Made by a program: the position numbers and the translations under genes. DNA of 64,000 bases, from NCBI GenBank assembly GCA_945911015.1, contig CAMDZW010000015.1, positions 1 through 64,000 of the forward strand. The letters are read 5' to 3'. Below the pieces are notes generated by a model that was not told the origin of the DNA, made no database searches, and saw only the letters and a program-made list of their open reading frames with translations. This document shows, piece by piece, positions 58,355-64,000 of the stretch. The DNA comes from an uncultured Propionibacteriaceae bacterium. Its GTDB lineage: Bacteria; Actinomycetota; Actinomycetes; Propionibacteriales; Propionibacteriaceae. Positions within the stretch are counted from its first letter, which is position 1, and each line of letters opens with the position of its first letter.

Positions 58355-59481
58355 ACCCGGGTCATCCCACCAGCGCGGCACCCTTGGTCAAGGGGGTGCC
58401 GCGCCCGGGCATGGTCGAGCAACTCACTCGTTCCTGCTACCGGGCGGCCCGGCCTCTGTTGTTCCGCACCGGCGATGCCGAGTCCATCCATGAGCGCACC
58501 GTGGCTGCTGTCGGCCGGATCGGTGGCTCGGCCCTGCTGCGAGGACTGGCCCGCGCGGTGACCGGTCCCCGCGGGGATGCGGTCGAGTTCGCCGGACTGC
58601 AGTTCCCCGGTCCGGTCGGGTTGGCCGCCGGGATGGACAAGTTCGGTGTCGCGGCACAGGGCTGGTCCAGTCTGGGCTTCTCCCATGTCGAGTTGGGGAC
58701 GGTCACGGCCAGGGCCCAGCCGGGGAACCCGAAACCGAGATTGTTCCGCCTCCCCACCACCGGGGCGGTGATCAACCGGATGGGCTTCAACAATCCCGGT
58801 GCCGCCGCCCTGGCCGAGCGCCTCCGCTCGTACGGGATCACCCGCGGCGGCAACCAGGCCGGACTGGTGCTCGGGGTGTCGATCGGCAAGAGCAAGGTCA
58901 CCCCGCTGGAGGAGGCAGTCGAGGACTATGTCACCTCGCTGCGCGAGGTGGCTCCGCATGCCGACTACATCGCCATCAACGTGTCCAGCCCGAACACGCC
59001 AGGCCTGCGCACCCTGCAGGACAAGGGGTTCTTGACCGAGCTCGCCACGACGCTGGTCGCCGAGGCGAAGTCACTGGATCCAGTCGCGCCGGTGCCGGTG
59101 TTGGTGAAGCTGGCCCCCGATCTGACCACCGAGGCGGTCGCCGAGGCGGTCGGGGTCTGCACCGATGCCGGTATCGCCGGTCTGATCGCCACCAACACCA
59201 CCATCGAACGTCGTGGGGTCGCGCAGGCTGATCGAGCACTGGTCGACCAGGCTGGCGGACTGTCCGGGGCACCGCTGCGGCGGCGATCCCGAGGCTTCGT
59301 CGCCGCCCTGACCGCGATGACCGATCTGCCCGTGATCGGGGTCGGTGGGATCATGACCCCGGCTGATGCGGATCGGATGTTCGAGGCCGGCGCCCGACTG
59401 GTGCAGGTCTACACCGGGTTGATCTACAACGGTCCTGCTCTGGTGAGCGGGATCAACCGACGCCATCGAGGAAGTCTCTGA
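58351..59481 (+). CDS. pyrD: Dihydroorotate dehydrogenase (quinone, class 2)
   Basis: FMN enzyme feeding electrons from dihydroorotate to quinone at the membrane. 376 residues. [40 protein letters not shown] and [11 protein letters not shown] (catalytic Ser of class 2) are present. The N-terminal 45 or so residues contain the membrane-associating helices plus a short unconserved lead that overlaps carB (ATGA); a start slightly downstream is possible. Confidence 0.94.
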   Translation: MNPGHPTSAAPLVKGVPRPGMVEQLTRSCYRAARPLLFRTGDAESIHERTVAAVGRIGGSALLRGLARAVTGPRGDAVEFAGLQFPGPVGLAAGMDKFGVAAQGWSSLGFSHVELGTVTARAQPGNPKPRLFRLPTTGAVINRMGFNNPGAAALAERLRSYGITRGGNQAGLVLGVSIGKSKVTPLEEAVEDYVTSLREVAPHADYIAINVSSPNTPGLRTLQDKGFLTELATTLVAEAKSLDPVAPVPVLVKLAPDLTTEAVAEAVGVCTDAGIAGLIATNTTIERRGVAQADRALVDQAGGLSGAPLRRRSRGFVAALTAMTDLPVIGVGGIMTPADADRMFEAGARLVQVYTGLIYNGPALVSGINRRHRGSL

Positions 59482-60293
59482 TGACCAGCTATGCCGCCCG
59501 ACTGGCCGCCGTCGTGGCCGAACGGGGACGCCTGTGTGTCGGCGTCGACCCGCACCTGTCGATGTTGGACCAGTGGGGCCTTCCGGCCAGCCCCCAGGGG
59601 CTGGAACGCTGCGCGATGACCATGGTCGAGGCCGTGGCCGACCACGTGGCGGTGGTGAAGCCCCAGAGTGCCTTCTTCGAGGTCTTCGGCTCGGCCGGGA
59701 TCGCCGTACTGGAGAAGGTGGTGGCCGCGGTACGGCAAGCAGGAGCCATCAGCCTGCTCGACGTGAAACGTGGCGACATCGGCTCGACCATGGCCGCCTA
59801 TGCCCAGTCCTACCTGGGCGAGGGTCCCTTGGCAGTCGATGCGATCACTGTCAGCCCATACCTGGGCTGTGGGTCCTTGCAGCCGGCGATCGATCTGGCC
59901 CTGGCCAACGATCGAGGCCTCTACGTTCTGGTTCGCACCTCCAATCCGGAGAGCGACCAGATCCAACTGGGGCGGGTGGGGGAGTCCTCGGTGGCCCAGG
60001 CCGTCGTGGATGAAGCAGCCGCGATCAATGCCGGGCACCAGCCGTACGGCCCGATCGGGGTCGTCGTCGGTCTCACCCATGCCGAGCTGGATGTCGACCT
60101 CAGCCAGCTGAACGGCTCGATCCTGGTCCCGGGCCTGGGCGCCCAAGGCGGTACGCCGGAGCATGTTGCCGCCCTGTTCGGTGCCCAGACACCGCTGACC
60201 CTGCCGTCGAGCAGCCGCGACATCATGTCGGCCGGCCCGGACCCCGCAGCGATCCGCGCCCGAGCGGCGGAGGTCGCCGCCGCCCTGCGCTGA
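59481..60293 (+). CDS. pyrF: Orotidine 5'-phosphate decarboxylase (type 2)
   Basis: Last step of UMP synthesis. 270 residues. CVGVDPHLSML and the catalytic DVKRGDIGSTMAAYAQ (Lys-Asp network) are of the longer type 2 form found in actinobacteria; VVGLTHAELD and LVPGLGAQGG complete the barrel. The ATG shares a base with the pyrD stop. Last gene of the carA-carB-pyrD-pyrF operon. Confidence 0.95.
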   Translation: MTSYAARLAAVVAERGRLCVGVDPHLSMLDQWGLPASPQGLERCAMTMVEAVADHVAVVKPQSAFFEVFGSAGIAVLEKVVAAVRQAGAISLLDVKRGDIGSTMAAYAQSYLGEGPLAVDAITVSPYLGCGSLQPAIDLALANDRGLYVLVRTSNPESDQIQLGRVGESSVAQAVVDEAAAINAGHQPYGPIGVVVGLTHAELDVDLSQLNGSILVPGLGAQGGTPEHVAALFGAQTPLTLPSSSRDIMSAGPDPAAIRARAAEVAAALR

Positions 60294-60311
60294 CCGCCCG
60301 TCCCCTGCCCG

Positions 60312-60389
60312 GCCTCTGCCCTCGGTCTGCCCCCGATCCGGTTCGCCTTCGTTGGCGCGGTCTGCACCGGTTGCAGCGCAGGCAGAGGC
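60312..60389. terminator. Inverted repeat in the pyrF/dehydrogenase gap, possible terminator
   Basis: The 154-bp gap between two convergent genes holds GCCTCTGCC (60312-60320) and its exact complement GGCAGAGGC (60381-60389), enclosing a smaller CTGCA/TGCAG hairpin. Long loop, no T-tract; a tentative bidirectional terminator. I see no gene in this gap. Confidence 0.35.
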
Positions 60390-60447
60390 AAAGAACGCTT
60401 GCGAACTGACGTGGTCGCCCAGCGGCTGCCTGCCCTGCTCGTCCGGC

Positions 60448-62007
60448 TCAGCGCTCCAGGCTGCCGTCCACCCGCCGCGGCAGTCCGTACGGGTTGGCGT
60501 CGCGGACTGCGTCGGGCTGCAGCGCATCAGGCAATCCCTGGTAGCTGACCGGACGCTGGAAGCGGGTGATCGCCAAGGTGCCGACGGACGTGGTGCGCCC
60601 ATCGGAGGTGGCAGGGAAGGGGCCGCCATGCACCATCGAGTGGGTGACCTCGACGCCGGTCGGCCAGGCATTCACGATGATCCGGCCAGCCAGCTCCTCC
60701 AGACGTGGCAGCAGCTGTTCGACCGCATCGTGGTCGACCTCGGTGGTCTGGACGGTGACGGTGAGCTGCCCCTCAAGGCTGTCGAGCGTGGCCTCGAGGT
60801 CGGCCAGGTCGGTGTAGCGCACGATCAGTCCCGCCGCTCCGAAGACCTCCTCGCCCAGTGACGGGTTGTCCCTGAGCTCCTGTGCGCTGGCCTGCAGCAC
60901 GATCGGTGCCGGCGCGTTCGGTCCGTCGCCTGCTGTGCCGGCGGCGACCACTGTGCTGGCCGACAGCCGCGCCGCACCTCGGTCGTAGGCCTCCCGGATC
61001 CCGGCGGTGAGCATGGTCTGGCCGATGCTTGCGCTGACCCGTTCGCCGATCGCGGCGACCAGGTCATCGGCTTCGGCCGGCACGAAGAGCAGGCCGGGGT
61101 TGGTGCAGAACTGTCCCGAGCCGAGCGTCAGGGAACCGACATAGCCGTCGGCCACCTCCTCGATCTCGCCGGCGCGGCCCGGCAGGACCAGCACCGGATT
61201 GATGCTCGACATCTCCGCATAGACCGGGATCGGCACGCGACGCCGCTGGGCAATCTCCACCAGGGCCAGACCGCCGGACCGTGAGCCGGTGAACCCGACC
61301 GCCTTCACCTGCGGGTGGCCGACCAGTTGGGCACCAATGTCGTTGCCACTGCCGTAGACCAGTGAGAAGACACCGCCGGGCAGGTGGTGTTCGGCGACGG
61401 CGTCGGCGATCGCGCGACCAGCCAGTTCAGCGGTGCCGGGATGGGCGTTGTGGGCCTTGACGATCACCGGGCAACCGGCAGCCAAGGCGGCAGCGGTGTC
61501 GCCACCGGCGGTGGAGAAGGCCAGAGGGAAGTTGCTGGCTCCGAAGACCACAACCGGACCGAGAGGGACCGAGCGCAGCCGAAGGTCAGGTGCCGGGACG
61601 GCCCGATCGGGCTGGGCATGGTCGATCCGGACCCCCTGGTGTTCACCGAGCTCGACCTCGCTGGCCATCAACCGCAGCTGCCCGCTGGTGCGGCCGACCT
61701 CACCGGTCAGTCGTGCCTGCGGCAGGCCGGACTCGGCCATGGCACGCTCGACCAGGGCGTCGCGGCGGCTGTCGAGGTTGTCGGCGATGGTGCGCAGGAA
61801 GCTGGCACGCTGGCTGGGGCTGGTCGCCCGGTAGGTCGCAAAGGCGGCCCGGGCAGCATCCACGGCAGCATCAACGTCCGCGGGCGCCAGGACGTGGTAG
61901 GCCGGCTCCAGTTCAGCACCGGTGGCGGGATCGACCGCACGGAAGGTTTCGGAGGTGCCGGCGGCCGAGGTGCCGGCAATGATCGACTGTCCCAGGAGCG
62001 TGCTCAT
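60448..62007 (-). CDS. Alpha-ketoglutarate semialdehyde dehydrogenase-like aldehyde dehydrogenase
   Basis: NAD(P)-dependent ALDH superfamily, KGSADH (2,5-dioxovalerate dehydrogenase) type. 519 residues. Features are FGASNFPLAFSTAGGDTAAALAAGCPVIVKAH, GFTGSRSGG, the catalytic Glu in YAEMSSINPV, the catalytic Cys in GSGQFCTNPG, and the family-typical VEVTHSMVHGGPFPAT. Such enzymes end oxidative pathways of pentoses, sugar acids or hydroxyproline; the rest of such a pathway is not here. A TAGGGT -10 box 6 nt before the ATG implies a leaderless mRNA. Confidence 0.85.
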   Translation of the reverse strand: MSTLLGQSIIAGTSAAGTSETFRAVDPATGAELEPAYHVLAPADVDAAVDAARAAFATYRATSPSQRASFLRTIADNLDSRRDALVERAMAESGLPQARLTGEVGRTSGQLRLMASEVELGEHQGVRIDHAQPDRAVPAPDLRLRSVPLGPVVVFGASNFPLAFSTAGGDTAAALAAGCPVIVKAHNAHPGTAELAGRAIADAVAEHHLPGGVFSLVYGSGNDIGAQLVGHPQVKAVGFTGSRSGGLALVEIAQRRRVPIPVYAEMSSINPVLVLPGRAGEIEEVADGYVGSLTLGSGQFCTNPGLLFVPAEADDLVAAIGERVSASIGQTMLTAGIREAYDRGAARLSASTVVAAGTAGDGPNAPAPIVLQASAQELRDNPSLGEEVFGAAGLIVRYTDLADLEATLDSLEGQLTVTVQTTEVDHDAVEQLLPRLEELAGRIIVNAWPTGVEVTHSMVHGGPFPATSDGRTTSVGTLAITRFQRPVSYQGLPDALQPDAVRDANPYGLPRRVDGSLER

Positions 62008-62013
62008 GTTCTC

Positions 62014-62019
62014 ACCCTA
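62014..62019 (-). promoter_or_regulatory. -10 box of the aldehyde dehydrogenase gene (TAGGGT), leaderless
   Basis: Minus-strand TAGGGT, 6 nt, then ATG 62007. No Shine-Dalgarno sequence. Confidence 0.55.
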
Positions 62020-62044
62020 TGTCGGCGCTGTCTCGGCCCGTGGG

Positions 62045-63103
62045 TCAGCCCAGATGCCCGAGCAGTGCCATCATCGCCAGGGTGACCGCCGCCGTGATCA
62101 CCGACAGGATCCCGCCCAGCGCCAGGGGCCGCATCCCGGTGAGCCGGATGGCGTCGAGATCGGTCGACAGGCCGATCCCGGCCAGTGCCATGGTGACCAG
62201 GAAGACGCTGACCTGGGTCAGACCGGAGCTCACCGTCTCTGGCACCAGACCGGTCGAGGCGATCACCGCGACGACCAGGAAACCCACCAGGAACCACGGC
62301 ACCAGTCCGAGCAGTTGCCGTGCCCCGAGTCGAGCCGTCGACTGCGATTCACGGGCCCGGACCACGGCCAAGGTGGCGCTGATCGGGATGATCATCAACG
62401 TGCGGACCAGCTTCACCACCACAGCAAAGGCCAAGGCCGACGGGGCGAAGACACTGGCGGCCGCCACCACCGAACTGGTGTCGTTGACCGCCGTCCCGGC
62501 GAACAGTCCGAACGCATGGTCGTCCATCCCCAGGGCATGCCCGATCGGCGGGAAGACCAACACCGCCAAGATGTTGAACAGGAAGACTGTCGAAATCGCG
62601 TACGAGATGTCGTTGCTCCGGGCAGCGATGACCGGGGACACCGCTGCGATCGCCGATGCCCCGCAGATGCCGGTGCCGACCCCGATCAGGGTGCGGATGT
62701 CACGGTCGATGCCCAACAGGCGACCCAACAGCGCCGCCCCGGCCAGGCAAGCCAGCAGGGACACCACCATCACCGGTAGGGCGGCGAGCCCCACCGAGGC
62801 GACGCTGCGCAACGACAACTGGCTGCCGAGCAGGACCACGGCGCACTGCAACAAAAACTTGCTGGTCCATCCGATACCGGCCCGCAGCCGTGGATGGGGG
62901 GTGACGAAGGTGGCGATCGTCACCCCGATCACGATGGCCGGGACCGCAGATCCGATGACGGGCACGAAGTGGCCGATCACCGTCGCAATGACCGCAATCC
63001 CGGCACAGACCAGTGCTCCGGGCCAGACCTGTCCGGTTTGGGTGGTGACACGGGACGGCAAGGTGGTGAGGGGTCGTAGTTGCACCAGTCCACTGTCGTT
63101 CAC
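62045..63103 (-). CDS. YeiH/UPF0324-family putative sulfate exporter
   Basis: Membrane protein with about ten predicted helices. Family segments include GIGWTSKFLLQCAVVLLG, GVGTGICGASAIAAVSPVI, FAGTAVNDTSSVVAA and MALAGIGLSTDL. The start is uncertain: the frame is open to TTG 63187, which would overlap the divergent LysR gene, and GTGs occur at 63145, 63103 and 63085. I use 63103, giving about 352 residues, the usual family length. The YeiH-LysR (YeiE) pairing is known from enterobacteria, where it is linked to sulfite; transport function is inferred. Confidence 0.82.
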   Translation of the reverse strand: MNDSGLVQLRPLTTLPSRVTTQTGQVWPGALVCAGIAVIATVIGHFVPVIGSAVPAIVIGVTIATFVTPHPRLRAGIGWTSKFLLQCAVVLLGSQLSLRSVASVGLAALPVMVVSLLACLAGAALLGRLLGIDRDIRTLIGVGTGICGASAIAAVSPVIAARSNDISYAISTVFLFNILAVLVFPPIGHALGMDDHAFGLFAGTAVNDTSSVVAAASVFAPSALAFAVVVKLVRTLMIIPISATLAVVRARESQSTARLGARQLLGLVPWFLVGFLVVAVIASTGLVPETVSSGLTQVSVFLVTMALAGIGLSTDLDAIRLTGMRPLALGGILSVITAAVTLAMMALLGHLG

Positions 63104-63144
63104 GATCGACGTCGGCGGTAGAGACCGGTTGCTTGTCGCTGGCA

Positions 63145-63160
63145 CAACGAACGGTTGTAC
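63145..63160. promoter_or_regulatory. Dyad in the yeiH/lysR gap, candidate LysR operator
   Basis: CACAACGAACGGTTGTAC contains ACAAC and GTTGT arms separated by 5 nt, the size and symmetry of LysR-type sites. It lies between the two divergent genes. Confidence 0.35.
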
Positions 63161-63171
63161 CGTGGGCGCCT

Positions 63172-64000
63172 GTGGGACGACCGTCAATCATCGAGCTCGA
63201 GGTCTTCGAGAGCGCTGCCCGGCTGGGCAGTCTGTCCGCGGCGGCCCGCGATCTCGGCATGACCCAGCAGGCGGTCTCGGCCCGGCTGCGCCGGCTGGAA
63301 CGGATCATCGGCCTGACCCTGATGGACCGCTCTCCGAGGGGAGTGACCCTGACCACCGACGGTGAGACTGTCCTTTCCGGCACCCACGAGGTCCTCGCCG
63401 CGTTGACCCGGCTCGACGCCAGCATCGCCGAACTCGCCGACACCACGACCGGACCGCTCCATGTCGGCGCGAGCCAGACCATCGCAGCGCATCTGTTGCC
63501 GACCTGGCTGATGGTGGCCCGTCGGGATCGACCCGGCGAGCAGGACGTCACCCTCTACACCGCGAACAGTGGATCGGTCATCGCCATGGTTCGCGCCCAT
63601 GAGATCGACTTGGGCTTCGTCGAGTGTCCCGAGATCCCCTCCGATGTCTCCTCCGCCCGGATCGGCATCGACCAGATGGTGCTCGCGGTCGCCCCAACCC
63701 ATCCCTGGGCGCAGCGTCAACAGGTCAGCCTGGCCGAGATCGCCACCGTGCCCTTGGTCTGTCGCGAGGAAGGGAGTGGGACCCGGGCGGCCTTCGAGCA
63801 GGCCGTCCTCCGGGTCACCGGAGCGCCCGCGGTGGCGCCGGCGATGGTCTTCGCCACCGAGGCTGCTGTCCGCTCCGCCGTGGTTTATGACGTGGCTCCG
63901 GCGGTGCTGAGCCGTCTCACCATCACCGATGACATCGAGCTCGGCCGGATCGTGGCCGTGCCGATCGGCCCGGAACCGGTCCGGCGCCCGTTGGCCGCGG
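63172..64000 (+). CDS. LysR-family transcriptional regulator (cut at window end)
   Basis: Starts at GTG 63172 and is open to the window edge (276 codons visible). N-terminal HTH: VFESAARLGSLSAAARDLGMTQQAVSARLRRLERIIG. The effector domain follows from about residue 90 (LHVGASQTIAAHLLPTWL) and includes LVCREEGSGTRAAFE, typical of the CysB/YeiE/CysL-like group sensing small anions or sulfur and nitrogen compounds. Divergent from the YeiH-type exporter, its likely target. Only the C-terminal end is missing. Confidence 0.85.
   Translation, partial: MGRPSIIELEVFESAARLGSLSAAARDLGMTQQAVSARLRRLERIIGLTLMDRSPRGVTLTTDGETVLSGTHEVLAALTRLDASIAELADTTTGPLHVGASQTIAAHLLPTWLMVARRDRPGEQDVTLYTANSGSVIAMVRAHEIDLGFVECPEIPSDVSSARIGIDQMVLAVAPTHPWAQRQQVSLAEIATVPLVCREEGSGTRAAFEQAVLRVTGAPAVAPAMVFATEAAVRSAVVYDVAPAVLSRLTITDDIELGRIVAVPIGPEPVRRPLAA

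Noticed and set aside
60294..60447. Possible small gene between pyrF and the aldehyde dehydrogenase
   Set aside because: Only frames without a ribosome binding site or recognisable protein features; the inverted repeat fits a terminator better.

Overview
The window is 64 kb of GC-rich, densely packed chromosomal DNA from an actinobacterium. A member of the Propionibacteriales/Propionibacteriaceae is my best guess, but no rRNA is present to prove it. The signs are GTG/TTG starts, stop/start overlaps (ATGA, GTGA, TGATG), PriA in place of a plain HisA, a long bifunctional Rel, and the conserved actinobacterial order yebC-ruvCAB-yajC-secDF-apt-rel ... hisS ... aspS ... alaS-ruvX-mltG-aroECKB ... 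efp-nusB ... carAB-pyrD-pyrF. I see no tRNA, rRNA, CRISPR array, IS element or prophage, and no gene-free stretch longer than 300 bp.

Layout: 1-258 is the start of map (minus strand). 385-4926 is a histidine operon, hisD-hisC-hisB-hisH-priA, without hisF, hisI or hisG. It runs by overlap into a lipid-like block (4923-9455): a fatty acyl-CoA reductase/HAD phosphatase fusion, a LarA-like (DUF2088) protein and an acyltransferase-like protein. coaE (minus) and a tandem GNAT enzyme follow. 11230-21980 carries yebC, ruvCAB, yajC-secD-secF, apt, a TrkA-type K+ channel and rel. 22036-25601 holds a small membrane protein, a DUF349 protein (minus) and hisS. 25677-29739 holds a large secreted beta-propeller protein and a ThrE-type exporter.

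29789-36754 begins with aspS behind what looks like an Asp-specific T-box leader, then two tandem IclR regulators and a sugar ABC transporter lacking an ATPase. 36759-38156 (minus) is an ECF sigma factor fused to a membrane and extracytoplasmic domain. 38294-48860 runs rarA, two small membrane proteins, alaS, ruvX, mltG and the shikimate genes aroE, aroC, aroK, aroB. 48901-51133 is an extracytoplasmic copper/heme block (PCuAC lipoprotein, Tat DyP peroxidase, CopC), followed by efp and nusB. Two lipoproteins (minus) precede carA-carB-pyrD-pyrF, which starts with a PyrR-type RNA hairpin over the carA ribosome binding site. The end holds an alpha-ketoglutarate semialdehyde dehydrogenase, a YeiH-family exporter and a divergent LysR regulator cut by the window edge.

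Promoters share a TAGNNT-like -10 box. Several genes have this box exactly 6-7 nt before the start codon, with no Shine-Dalgarno sequence, implying leaderless mRNAs. In three places the TAG stop codon of one gene forms the first half of the -10 box of the next gene. Short in-frame or junctional tandem duplications recur, most strikingly four 18-bp units at hisB/hisH, each carrying an in-frame GTG start. All functions are assigned by reading translations against remembered family features; no database search was run.
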